A stretch of DNA of 26,988 nt from an uncultured Bacteroidales bacterium (GCA_937902805.1 CALEMB010000151.1:1-26988); one strand, 5' to 3'. Shown: positions 15,033 to 23,086, counted from the first letter of the stretch. Program-made: numbers and translations. Notes: generated by a model not told the origin, from the letters alone.

Positions 15033-16157
15033 ATGATCACTATCGAAGAGGTACTGACCAAAAAACAGCAGAAGGAATTCCTGGACTTCCCGCTGAGACT
15101 CTACAAGGGCAACCCCTACTTCACGCCGCCTTTGTATATGGACGAGAAGAAAATCTTCCGTAAGGACTTTGTTTACAATGACATGTGCGACTCCGTCCAT
15201 TATAACGCCTACAAAGACGGCAAAATGGTGGGACGTATCTCTGGCATTCTTCAAAGGGCTGCCAACGAAAAAACGGGTAGGAAACAAGTGCGTTTCACCC
15301 ATTTCGATGTCATCGAAGACGAGGAAGTGGCCAGAGAATTGTTCAATGCAGTTGAGGCTTGGGCCATCAGCAAAGGCATGAATGAAGTCGTGGGGCCTCT
15401 CAGCTATTCCGACCTTGAGCGAGAGGGATTGCTGGTTGAGGGCTTCGACTATCCTGCCACCTTTGAGGAAACATACAACTACCCTTATTACCCGACCTTT
15501 ATCGAGCGTTTCGGCTATAAAAAGGAAGTGGACTGGACAGGAAGCCGCATTCGCATCCCCAAGGACTACGACGGCGAGATTGACAAGTTGGCCAACTTCG
15601 TGATGAAACGCTACAACCTGCATATCGGTCCTGCGCGCAACACCAATGAATTCCTTAAGAAATATGCTGATGGCATCTTTGAACTGTTAGACAAATCCTA
15701 CGAACTGCTGTATGGCACTGTGCCTTTCACCGAGGGCATGAAGAAGATGGTGATTGAGAACTTCAAGCTGGTCATCGACGTGAAATATGCAGCCACCATC
15801 CTTGACGAAAACGACAAGATGGTCTGCTTCGGTTTGGCCTTCCCCGCCATCGCCGATGCGGTGAGACCTTCGGGCGGCAAACTGACTCCTGCTGCCTTAA
15901 TCCGACTGCTCAAAGCCCTGAAAAAGCCCGATGTCATCGACCTATGCCTCATTGGCGTCGACCCCGAATGGCTCAACCGTGGCGTGAGCATCATCGTTTC
16001 CTCCGAGTTGATGAAGATGCTCAAAAACGTCAAATATGCCGAAACCAACATGAACCTCGAAGACAATTACGCGATACAAAACCAATGGAAACGGTTTGAC
16101 GAGGAGAAGATTAAACGGCACCGGAGCTATGTTAAACAGTTAACAGTTAAGAGTTGA
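15033..16157 (+). CDS. GNAT-like protein related to YghO
   Basis: A 374-residue soluble protein. The N-terminus (FLDFPLRLYKGNPYFTPPLYMDEK) matches the pattern of the YghO-type GNAT-superfamily proteins, with a central segment VVGPLSYSDLEREGLLVEGFD and a C-terminal half containing LIGVDPEWLNRGVSIIVSSEL, a possible acyl-CoA binding region. The substrate is unknown; its place between fakB (10 bp upstream) and plsX (12 bp downstream) suggests an acyl donor or lipid substrate. The last eight residues (VKQLTVKS) and the stop are encoded by heptad repeat units, so the original C-terminus may have been different. Confidence 0.75.
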   Translation: MITIEEVLTKKQQKEFLDFPLRLYKGNPYFTPPLYMDEKKIFRKDFVYNDMCDSVHYNAYKDGKMVGRISGILQRAANEKTGRKQVRFTHFDVIEDEEVARELFNAVEAWAISKGMNEVVGPLSYSDLEREGLLVEGFDYPATFEETYNYPYYPTFIERFGYKKEVDWTGSRIRIPKDYDGEIDKLANFVMKRYNLHIGPARNTNEFLKKYADGIFELLDKSYELLYGTVPFTEGMKKMVIENFKLVIDVKYAATILDENDKMVCFGLAFPAIADAVRPSGGKLTPAALIRLLKALKKPDVIDLCLIGVDPEWLNRGVSIIVSSELMKMLKNVKYAETNMNLEDNYAIQNQWKRFDEEKIKRHRSYVKQLTVKS

Positions 16158-16169
16158 GAGTTGAGAGTT
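16135..16169 (+). repeat. Five exact 7-bp units abutting the plsX start codon
   Basis: The units are AACAGTT at 16135-16141 and 16142-16148, AAGAGTT at 16149-16155, and GAGAGTT at 16156-16162 and 16163-16169. The plsX ATG follows at 16170 with no gap. The GNAT stop TGA (16155-16157) lies inside the third and fourth units. Confidence 0.88.
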
Positions 16170-17189
16170 ATGATTAAGATTTTGATAGATTGTTTTGGTG
16201 GCGACCACAGCCCTGAGGCCAACGTGGATGGTGCTTTGGCGGCTATGGCCAAGATGCCTGACCTGTACCTCATCCTCACGGGCGACGAGACCACATTGCA
16301 AAACTATCTGAAAGGCAAGACCTACGATGCCTCGCGCCTTGAAATCGTTCATGCGCCCGAGGTCATCGGCTGCGACGAACGTCCCATCGACGTCATCCGT
16401 CTGAAGAGGGAAAGCTCTATGATCAAGGCCGTGCGCCTGCTCCGCGACCGCGACGACATCAACGCGATGGTGAGCACAGGCTCCACGGGGGCCCTCGTCG
16501 CTGCCGCCTTGACCCGCATCGGTCGTGTGAAAGGTGTCATCCGTCCCGCTTTCTGCCCCATCCTGCCCACCATGGATGGCGGCATCGTCGGCATTTGCGA
16601 CAGCGGCGCCAACGTGGAGGTCACACCCGAACATCTGAGGCAATTCGCCATCATGTCGAGCCTCTATATGGAAAAAGTCTATAACATTGAAAAACCGCGT
16701 GTTGCGATGCTCAATGTAGGAAAAGAAGCAGAAAAAGGTGACGAAATACGACAAAAGGCACACATTTTGTTAAGTGAGACTCCAGAAATCCATTTTGTGG
16801 GCAACATGGAGAGCCGCGACCTGCTTTCGGGCAACTACGACGTGGTGGTTTGCGACGGCTTTTCGGGCAACGTGCTCGTGAAGACCACCGAAGGCACGGC
16901 CTTGGAGCTGTTGAAGAAGCTGAAGAAGGATATCTATTCGAGGCCAATCTACAAGCTGGGTGCCCTGCTGATGAAGCGGATGTTCATGGAGGAAAAGGAA
17001 TTCATGAACTACCAAAACTACGGCGGCAGCGTACTCCTCGGCACCTCCAAGACGGTGGTGAAAGGCCACGGCTCCAGCAAAGCCATTGCGGTGGAGAAAT
17101 GCATCGAGCAAGCCTACAAGATGGAAGTCAGCTCATTGTCATCCAAGATGGAAGAGATTATTATGAAGTACGAACACTATGAGTATTAA
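16170..17189 (+). CDS. plsX: Phosphate acyltransferase PlsX
   Basis: A 339-residue protein, normal for PlsX. It starts MIKILIDCFGGDHSPE, a variant of the usual DxMGGDxxP motif. Further marks are MVSTGSTGALVAAAL, LDSG-like ICDSGANVEVTPEHLRQFA, LNVGKEAEKG and YDVVVCDGFSGNVLVKTTEG. It interconverts acyl-ACP and acyl-phosphate for phospholipid synthesis at the membrane. The ATG at 16170 is preferred over the TTG at 16161, which lies in the repeat. The neighbouring fakAB makes the same acyl-phosphate intermediate and an acyl carrier protein follows, so the three steps are physically linked. Confidence 0.96.
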   Translation: MIKILIDCFGGDHSPEANVDGALAAMAKMPDLYLILTGDETTLQNYLKGKTYDASRLEIVHAPEVIGCDERPIDVIRLKRESSMIKAVRLLRDRDDINAMVSTGSTGALVAAALTRIGRVKGVIRPAFCPILPTMDGGIVGICDSGANVEVTPEHLRQFAIMSSLYMEKVYNIEKPRVAMLNVGKEAEKGDEIRQKAHILLSETPEIHFVGNMESRDLLSGNYDVVVCDGFSGNVLVKTTEGTALELLKKLKKDIYSRPIYKLGALLMKRMFMEEKEFMNYQNYGGSVLLGTSKTVVKGHGSSKAIAVEKCIEQAYKMEVSSLSSKMEEIIMKYEHYEY

Positions 17190-17196
17190 ATAATTG

Positions 17197-17265
17197 GCCA
17201 TCAGCTATCAGCTGTCAGCCATCAGCTGGATCTATGTTGCTGAATGCTGATTGCTGAATGCTGAT
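17197..17265. repeat. Heptad inverted-array element before the ACP gene
   Basis: The left array has four 7-bp units (17197-17224: GCCATCA, GCTATCA, GCTGTCA, GCCATCA) plus a partial fifth. After about 13 bases the right array has four 7-bp units (17238-17265: TGCTGAA and TGCTGAT alternating). The right array is a near reverse complement of the left, so the element folds into a stem of about 30 bp. Confidence 0.88.
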
Positions 17266-17311
17266 AGCAAAAACAATCTTGAAATAACAAATTTTGAAAT
17301 TAGAAATACCT

Positions 17312-17539
17312 ATGTACGAAGTAGTAAAAACCACCCTTGCGCGGCAGCTGCGCATCAATCCAGAGCGGGTAACACTTGACGCCCAAATCAAGCGCGACCT
17401 CGGTGCCGATTCCGTCGACATCCTTCAGTTGCTCATGCGTCTTGAAGACGATTATGGCATCACTATCCCCGACCAGGCCCTGGCCAAATTTGAAACCGTT
17501 AACGATGTAGTCACTTATTTAGATAACTTACCAAAATGA
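17312..17539 (+). CDS. Acyl carrier protein
   Basis: A 75-residue ACP. The phosphopantetheine site is Ser34 in DLGADSVDIL; the usual residue after Ser is Leu, here Val. Helix 3 and the C-terminus (LEDDYGITIPDQALAKFETV) are typical. The ATG at 17312 is chosen over a TTG at 17294 because it gives the normal ACP length and N-terminus. Its stop overlaps the LolA-like gene (ATGA), so the two are translationally coupled. The variant DSV motif and the coupling to a LolA-like gene suggest a specialised ACP, possibly not the housekeeping acpP, which is usually beside fabF. Confidence 0.92.
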   Translation: MYEVVKTTLARQLRINPERVTLDAQIKRDLGADSVDILQLLMRLEDDYGITIPDQALAKFETVNDVVTYLDNLPK

Positions 17540-18060
17540 AACACATTACCATGATTATCCTTGCGGTGCTGTTTTCTGTTTCAGCATTCGCACAACAGAC
17601 CTTCGACAACGACTTCACCCAAACCAAAGTGATGAAAGTCTCAGGCAAGACCACGGAAAAGGTCGGTCACATCACCTTTGACGGCAAGGACCAGCTTTCC
17701 ATGATTTACTCCGAGCCTGAAGGCGAGTATTTCATCATCGAAGGCGACCAGGTGAAAATCAACATGGACGGCAAGAAAGCCGACCTCGATGCCAACAAGG
17801 TAAAAATGGTCAAACTGCAACGCGCCACGCTGTTGAACTGCCTTTCGGGCAACTGGGAACAAGCCGCAGTAGACAACAACGCTGACAGCACCGTGACCGA
17901 AGACAAAGAGTTCCGCAACATCCTCATCAAAGCCAGAGGCAAGGTTCCGAGAGGTGGATATTCCTCCGTGGATCTCACCTATCGCCTCTCCGACGGCATG
18001 ATGGTCAAGATGGTGCTGGAAGAGGCCATCGGCATCATTAACACATACGAAATCAAATAG
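17536..18060 (+). CDS. LolA-like periplasmic carrier protein
   Basis: A 174-residue protein with a Sec signal peptide (MKHITMIILAVLFSVSAFAQ, cut before Q or after AFA). The mature part follows the LolA pattern: FTQTKVMKVSG, then GHITFDGKDQLSMIYSEPEG, then a strand with EGDQVKINMDGK and LLNCLSGN. LolA-fold proteins shuttle lipids or lipoproteins across the periplasm. LolA-like genes coupled to an ACP are known from aryl-polyene and flexirubin-type clusters, but no ketosynthase or other such enzymes are visible here. It is the last gene of the lipid block, followed by a hairpin terminator. Confidence 0.78.
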   Translation: MKHITMIILAVLFSVSAFAQQTFDNDFTQTKVMKVSGKTTEKVGHITFDGKDQLSMIYSEPEGEYFIIEGDQVKINMDGKKADLDANKVKMVKLQRATLLNCLSGNWEQAAVDNNADSTVTEDKEFRNILIKARGKVPRGGYSSVDLTYRLSDGMMVKMVLEEAIGIINTYEIK

Positions 18061-18080
18061 TTGTTTTTCAAACACGACAA

Positions 18081-18117
18081 AACAGGAGAGCGCACCTGGT
18101 GGGATGCGCTCTCTGTT
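18081..18117 (+). terminator. Terminator hairpin after the LolA-like gene
   Basis: Arms AACAGGAGAGCGCA (18081-18094) and TGCGCTCTCTGTT (18105-18117), complementary apart from one bulged G, followed by GTTTTAG. The T-run is short, so termination may be moderate. Confidence 0.7.
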
Positions 18118-18123
18118 GTTTTA

Positions 18124-18150
18124 GTAGAGACGGCGTCACGCCGTCTCTAC
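18124..18150. repeat. GTAGAGACGG-type palindrome, copy 1
   Basis: Perfect 12-bp arms (GTAGAGACGGCG and CGCCGTCTCTAC) around a 3-base loop, followed by AAACAT. It lies just beyond the stop codon of the minus-strand transglutaminase-like gene, matching a second copy at 19135-19162 in sequence, orientation and flank. Confidence 0.88.
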
Positions 18151-18156
18151 AAACAT

Positions 18157-19113
18157 CTAATCCTCTTGTTCAACCTCATTGTCCGTTTCAGGTCGGGCAT
18201 CTATAAGCGATGCCTCCCAAAACAGGTCAACATTAGTAGTGAGGGTATTGCCTCCGCCGACGCGGAATGGCTCGTACCCCGAAGGAATCAGGTTGACGTA
18301 ATTGTCACGAATGACATTCTTCACATCGTAGTCTTCCTGATAATACGACAGTTCGCCCCAGCATGAGAACCAGTAAGTATTTTTTGCCATGTAAGCGTAA
18401 TAATCGTCCACTTTGCTGCTACCTTCACCGAAAGCATAGTGCATCATCATCTTTTTGCCTGCGATGTAATGCTCTCGCATCTCTCTGAGCGACAACGGCG
18501 TATCATTCATGTCCGAGACATAATGTCCGCCCATGTCGGTGTCAATCATCGCCCATTTATTGAGTTCAGGCAACCATACTTCGTTGACCACATGACAATC
18601 CTGGTCGTATTCGTCTTGGGGCATACAGGTGATATATCTTGCCTTGATGTTCTCTGCAAGGAGCAATTCAAAGGTCAAAATGCTATGCAAACGACAGTTG
18701 AAGGCCGGCGCAACATCCTTTGTGTATTCCCACAATCCGATGGCATTGACATGTTCCGGCCATTTCCTTTGGTTGTCGTGCGGAATGTTTGAGGCTACAA
18801 ACTTGCCAATTGCCACGGCTTTCTCCCATGTGTCTGCATTTTCAGGAAAGAGCGTGTCTAGCTGGAAATAATCGCGGATTTCCTTTGCCCTTACCGAATC
18901 CTGGATGATTTTCATGGCAAACACATTGGTGTCGGCGGCATATTCCCCGGAAGAACGCAAGGCATCAACCCTCTCTTCGTACAAACCAAGATTGCTCAAG
19001 CCATAATCATAATAATAATACGGCCTTGCAATCCTTAATACAATGATAACCAATATGGCAACGAGGCCGATGACGGCAAGAATATTACGAATGATTGAGA
19101 ATGCTGTTTTCAT
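18157..19113 (-). CDS. Membrane-anchored transglutaminase-like protein
   Basis: A 318-residue protein with an N-terminal membrane anchor or uncleaved signal (about residues 5-32, NILAVIGLVAILVIIVLRIA) and a periplasmic domain. The papain-like triad of the transglutaminase superfamily is visible: Cys in FNCRLHS (near 148), His in DCHVVNEVW (near 181) and Asp in MIDTDMGG (near 199). Members act as transglutaminases or, often in bacteria, as cysteine proteases. I chose ATG 19113; an upstream ATG at 19149 begins inside the nifJ terminator palindrome. It follows nifJ on the same strand but is separated by that terminator. The substrate is unknown. Confidence 0.8.
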   Translation of the reverse strand: MKTAFSIIRNILAVIGLVAILVIIVLRIARPYYYYDYGLSNLGLYEERVDALRSSGEYAADTNVFAMKIIQDSVRAKEIRDYFQLDTLFPENADTWEKAVAIGKFVASNIPHDNQRKWPEHVNAIGLWEYTKDVAPAFNCRLHSILTFELLLAENIKARYITCMPQDEYDQDCHVVNEVWLPELNKWAMIDTDMGGHYVSDMNDTPLSLREMREHYIAGKKMMMHYAFGEGSSKVDDYYAYMAKNTYWFSCWGELSYYQEDYDVKNVIRDNYVNLIPSGYEPFRVGGGNTLTTNVDLFWEASLIDARPETDNEVEQED

Positions 19114-19134
19114 AATGGAATAGCTATAAAAAAT

Positions 19135-19162
19135 GTAGAGACGGCGCATGCACCGTCTCTAC
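19135..19162 (-). terminator. nifJ terminator formed by GTAGAGACGG-type palindrome, copy 2
   Basis: Arms GTAGAGACGG and CCGTCTCTAC with an 8-base loop. Read on the minus strand it lies about 18 bp after the nifJ stop and is followed by ATTTTTTATAG, so it has the hairpin plus T-run form of an intrinsic terminator. The same hairpin sequence occurs at 18124-18150. Confidence 0.78.
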
Positions 19163-19180
19163 AAACATTTGAATTAAGGT

Positions 19181-22100
19181 TTACTTTCCTTCGCTCAGCT
19201 TCTTGTAGCCTTCGTAACGGAGTCTAGCAAACTGCTCGGTCTTGGCGAACAGTTCCTTGGCCTCCTCGGGGAAGGTCTTCATCAGCGAGTTGTAACGGAC
19301 CTCACCCATGATGAAGTTCTGGAACTTGCTCCAATCGGGCTCCTTCGAGTCGAGGTGGAAGCCGTTTTGACCAGCGTCTTCCTCGGCGGGGTTGAAGCGC
19401 CAGAGGTGCCAGTAACCGCAGTCGACGGCGAGCTTCTCTTCCATCTGGGAGTGACCCATACCGATCTTGATGCCGTGGTTGATACACGGGGCGTAGCAAA
19501 TCACCAGCGACGGGCCCGGATAAGCCTCAGCTTCCTTGATGGCCTTGAAGTACTGGGCTTGCGAAGCACCCATGGCGACCTGAGCCACATAGACGTAGCC
19601 GTAGCTCTTGGCGATCATGCCGAGGTCTTTCTTACGGACCTTCTTACCGGAGGCAGCAAACTTAGCGACAGCACCGGCAGGCGTAGCCTTGGAGCTCTGA
19701 CCACCTGTGTTCGAGTAAACCTCGGTGTCGAGGACGAGGACGTTGACGTCTTCGCCGCTGGCCAACACATGGTCGAGGCCACCGAAACCGATGTCGTAGG
19801 CCCAACCGTCACCACCGAAGATCCACTGGCTCTTCTTGGCGAGGAAGTCCTTGTTGTCCAACAGTTCTTGTTCAAGCTCGCAACCGTGGCAGATGCAGAT
19901 CTTGCGACCGGCTTTCTTGGCCTTCTTGGCTTCTTCCAGCTTCTGTGCGGCAACTTCCTTGCCGTAGATGTCCTGGGCTTTCTTGGAGCCGAAGAAGTCG
20001 ATGCAACCGTCGATGGAAAGGATGGCCTTTTCGAGGGCGGCGACGAATTCGTCAGTAGCCTTGCGGTTGGCGACCGTGTCATTGTAGGTGTCTAACCATT
20101 TCTGCGTGGCTTCCTTCATCCAGTCGAACACGGTGGTGTTGACCAGCTCTTCAGCCTTCTTGCGGAGGCCTTCGCGGATCTTGCGAGCGCCCGTGGCCAT
20201 ACCGAGACCATACTCGGCGTTGTCCTCAAACAGGGAGTTGGCCCATGCCACACCCTTGCCCGTGCGGTAGTTCTTGCAGTAAGGCGTTGCAGGAGCGGAA
20301 CCGCCATAGATGGACGAGCAACCCGTGGCGTTAGCCACCATCATGCTCTGACCAAACAGTTGGGTGATGGTCTTAATATAAGGCGTCTCGCCACAGCCGG
20401 CGCAGGCACCCGAGAACTCGAACAGCGGCTGAGCAAACTGGCTGTTCTTCACGTTGGCGTACTTGTCGATGAGTTCGTCCTTGTAAGTGACCTTCTTCTG
20501 ACCGTACTCCCAGTTCTTGGCTTCGTCGAGTTGGCTTTCGAGCGGTTTCATCACCAGAGCCTTCTCCTTGGCGGGGCACACGTCGGCGCAGTTGCCGCAA
20601 CCAGTGCAGTCCATGACGGAGACTTGCATTCTGAAGTGCATGCCTGCCATTTCCTTCGGCATCTTGATGTCGATGGCATCCATGCCCTTAGGAGCCTTCT
20701 TCAGCTCGGCGTCGGTCATGACGACAGGACGGATGGCGGCGTGCGGGCACACCAGCGAGCACTGGTTGCACTGGATGCAGTTCTTGGAGTTCCACTCGGG
20801 GACGACGGTGGCGACGCCACGCTTCTCGTAGGCGGTGGTGCCAGCCGGGAAGGTGCCGTCGACGATGTCCTTGAAGGCGCTCACGGGCAGGTCGTTACCA
20901 CACTGGGCGACCATCGGGCGCATCACCTTATTAATAAACTCGGGATCGGCGTCGTTGTGTTCGAAGACGAAGTCGGTGGTGCAGTCGAGCTTGGCCCATT
21001 CAGCGGGAATCTCAACCTTGGTGATTTCGCCACCACGGTCAACGGCAGCGTAGTTCATGTTGACGATGTCCTCACCCTTCTTGCCGTAGCTCTTCACGAT
21101 GAACTTCTTCATCTGCTCAACAGCCAGGTCGTAAGGAATGACGCCCGAAATCTTGAAGAAGGCGCTCTGGAGAATGGTGTTGGTGCGGTTGCCCAGACCA
21201 ATCTCGGCGGCAATCTTCGTGGCGTCGATGATATACATATTAATATTGTTGAGGGCCAGATACTTCTTCACGAAGTCAGGAAGATGCTTCTTGGTCTCAG
21301 CAACGCTCCAAGGCGAGTTGTAGAGGAACGTGCCGTTCTTCTTCAAGCCACGGAGGCAGTCGTACTTCTTCAGGTAGCTCGGGACGTGGACAGCCACGAA
21401 GTCGGGCGTGCCAACGAGATAAGGAGCCAGAATGGGCTGATCACCGAAACGCAGGTGCGAGCAGGTGTAACCACCGGACTTCTTCGAGTCGTAGTCGAAG
21501 TAAGCTTGGCTGTACTTGTTGGTGTTGTCACCGATAATCTTGATGGAGTTCTTGTTGGCACCCACAGTACCATCAGCGCCGAGGCCGTAGAACTTGGCTT
21601 CGAACGTACCCTTCGGCAGGATGGAGATTTCCTTACCGACCTTGAGCGAACGACGGGTGACGTCGTCCTTGATACCCACGGTGAACTGGTTCATCGGATT
21701 CTCGGCAGCAAGGTTCTTGTAGACGGCGAGGATCTGAGCCGGCGTGGTGTCCTTTGAAGACAGACCGTAGCGACCACCGATGATCATAGGAGCCTTCTTG
21801 ACATCCTTGAAGGCTTCGACGACATCGAGGTAGAGCGGATCGCCATTGGCGCCGGGTTCCTTGGTGCGGTCGAGGACGCAGATGCGCTTCACGGTCTTCG
21901 GCATGACGGCCATGAGATACTTCGTGCTGAAAGGACGATAGAGGTGTACGGTGACGAGACCGAGCTTCTTGCCAGCCTTGTTCTCCTTGTCGATGACGGT
22001 CTTGATGACGTCGTTGATGGAACCCATGGCGATGATGATGTCGGTAGCATCAGGAGCGCCGTAGTAAACGAACGGAGCATATTCACGACCGGTGATCTTG

Positions 22101-22855
22101 GTCATCTGCTTCATGTACTTGGCCACGATGTCAGGCAGAGCATCGTAGTACTTGTTCTGCAGCTCGCGGGTCTGGAAGTAGATGTCAGGGTTCTGGGCAG
22201 TACCGCGCGTGACGGGGTGCTCAGGATTCAAAGCTCTGTCGCGATATTCCTTCAAAGCCTTGTAGTTGACAAGCTTGCGGAGTTTCTCCATGTCGGCGGC
22301 CTCAACCTTTTGGATTTCGTGTGAGGTACGGAAACCGTCGAAGAAGTGGAGGAACGGCACGCGGCCCTCGATGGCGGCGAGGTGTGCCACAGGGGCGAGA
22401 TCCATGATTTCCTGGACGCTGCTGGTAGCCAGCATGGCGAAGCCCGTCTGACGGGCGCTCATCACGTCGGCGTGGTCACCGAAGATGGACAGGGCCTGAG
22501 CGGCGAGGGCACGGGCCGAGACGTGGAACACGCCCGGGAGCAATTCACCGGCGATCTTGTACATATTGGGAATCATCAGCAAGAGACCTTGCGAGGCGGT
22601 GTAGGTGGTGGTGAGGGCGCCAGCCTGCAAGCTGCCGTGTACGGCACCGGCAGCACCGGCTTCGGATTGCATCTCAACGACTTTGACGGTCTCGCCAAAG
22701 ATGTTCTTCTGACCTTTAGCGGCCCATTCATCGATATACTCAGCCATCGGCGACGACGGAGTGATAGGATAAATGGCGGCCACTTCACTGAACATGTAGG
22801 CAACATGGGCAGCAGCCTGATTACCATCGCATGTCAAAAATTTCTTTTCTGCCAT
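19181..22855 (-). CDS. nifJ: Pyruvate:ferredoxin (flavodoxin) oxidoreductase
   Basis: A 1224-residue single-chain enzyme, slightly longer than the usual 1170-1200. It oxidises pyruvate with CoA to acetyl-CoA and CO2 and reduces ferredoxin, a key step in anaerobes. In order: the PYR domain with YPITPSSPMAEYIDEW near residue 35; CoA and gamma domains; two 4Fe-4S clusters, CIQCNQCSLVCP near 692 and CTGCGNCADVCP near 748; the third cluster's CAGCGETPY near 817; and the thiamine diphosphate site GDGWAYDIGFGG near 1008 with EVYSNTGGQ. All cluster cysteines I checked are present. It is monocistronic, with its own promoter (22929-22936) and a terminator hairpin (19135-19162). Confidence 0.97.
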   Translation of the reverse strand: MAEKKFLTCDGNQAAAHVAYMFSEVAAIYPITPSSPMAEYIDEWAAKGQKNIFGETVKVVEMQSEAGAAGAVHGSLQAGALTTTYTASQGLLLMIPNMYKIAGELLPGVFHVSARALAAQALSIFGDHADVMSARQTGFAMLATSSVQEIMDLAPVAHLAAIEGRVPFLHFFDGFRTSHEIQKVEAADMEKLRKLVNYKALKEYRDRALNPEHPVTRGTAQNPDIYFQTRELQNKYYDALPDIVAKYMKQMTKITGREYAPFVYYGAPDATDIIIAMGSINDVIKTVIDKENKAGKKLGLVTVHLYRPFSTKYLMAVMPKTVKRICVLDRTKEPGANGDPLYLDVVEAFKDVKKAPMIIGGRYGLSSKDTTPAQILAVYKNLAAENPMNQFTVGIKDDVTRRSLKVGKEISILPKGTFEAKFYGLGADGTVGANKNSIKIIGDNTNKYSQAYFDYDSKKSGGYTCSHLRFGDQPILAPYLVGTPDFVAVHVPSYLKKYDCLRGLKKNGTFLYNSPWSVAETKKHLPDFVKKYLALNNINMYIIDATKIAAEIGLGNRTNTILQSAFFKISGVIPYDLAVEQMKKFIVKSYGKKGEDIVNMNYAAVDRGGEITKVEIPAEWAKLDCTTDFVFEHNDADPEFINKVMRPMVAQCGNDLPVSAFKDIVDGTFPAGTTAYEKRGVATVVPEWNSKNCIQCNQCSLVCPHAAIRPVVMTDAELKKAPKGMDAIDIKMPKEMAGMHFRMQVSVMDCTGCGNCADVCPAKEKALVMKPLESQLDEAKNWEYGQKKVTYKDELIDKYANVKNSQFAQPLFEFSGACAGCGETPYIKTITQLFGQSMMVANATGCSSIYGGSAPATPYCKNYRTGKGVAWANSLFEDNAEYGLGMATGARKIREGLRKKAEELVNTTVFDWMKEATQKWLDTYNDTVANRKATDEFVAALEKAILSIDGCIDFFGSKKAQDIYGKEVAAQKLEEAKKAKKAGRKICICHGCELEQELLDNKDFLAKKSQWIFGGDGWAYDIGFGGLDHVLASGEDVNVLVLDTEVYSNTGGQSSKATPAGAVAKFAASGKKVRKKDLGMIAKSYGYVYVAQVAMGASQAQYFKAIKEAEAYPGPSLVICYAPCINHGIKIGMGHSQMEEKLAVDCGYWHLWRFNPAEEDAGQNGFHLDSKEPDWSKFQNFIMGEVRYNSLMKTFPEEAKELFAKTEQFARLRYEGYKKLSEGK

Positions 22856-22901
22856 TTCTTAATGATTTAGTATTGAATGAATTATGAATTTTAACATGAT
22901 T

Positions 22902-22925
22902 CCTACCCACTATTCGTGGAATAGG
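22902..22925 (-). promoter_or_regulatory. Stem-loop at the 5' end of the nifJ leader
   Basis: Interrupted arms CCTA-c-CCAC and GTGG-aa-TAGG around the loop TATTC. From the -7 motif the transcript should start near 22922, so the stem would sit at the very 5' end of the mRNA. It could protect the transcript or be an operator read as DNA. Confidence 0.45.
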
Positions 22926-22928
22926 CCG

Positions 22929-22936
22929 CAAAATTA
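22929..22936 (-). promoter_or_regulatory. -7 promoter element of nifJ
   Basis: On the minus strand TAATTTTG followed by CGGCC, matching TAnnTTTG. It gives a leader of about 65 nt. The divergent lipoprotein promoter lies about 95 bp away. Confidence 0.6.
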
Positions 22937-23026
22937 GTCATTCCATTTATAATAAACAACTATAAACCAAATAATTATTTTTTCATAAAAAACACACTTT
23001 TTTTTCACGCACATTAAAATAATTCG

Positions 23027-23034
23027 TATTTTTG
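23027..23034 (+). promoter_or_regulatory. -7 promoter element of the lipoprotein gene
   Basis: TATTTTTG followed by CAGCC in a very AT-rich gap, about 52 bp before the ATG at 23087. It is divergent from the nifJ promoter; T- and A-tracts between the two could bend the DNA. Confidence 0.6.
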
Positions 23035-23086
23035 CAGCCTCAAATATAGAAAACAACATCAATCAACAACTTAAATCTATTTGAAA

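Noticed and set aside
17294..17311. TTG start for the ACP six codons upstream
   Set aside because: The ATG at 17312 gives the normal ACP length and N-terminus.
19114..19149. Longer N-terminus of the transglutaminase-like protein
   Set aside because: It would begin inside the nifJ terminator palindrome and adds no signal-peptide character.
20360..21757. A 465-codon open frame on the plus strand inside nifJ
   Set aside because: It is antisense to nifJ domains with intact cluster motifs, and the translation is biased toward Val, Gly, His and Leu without a family pattern.
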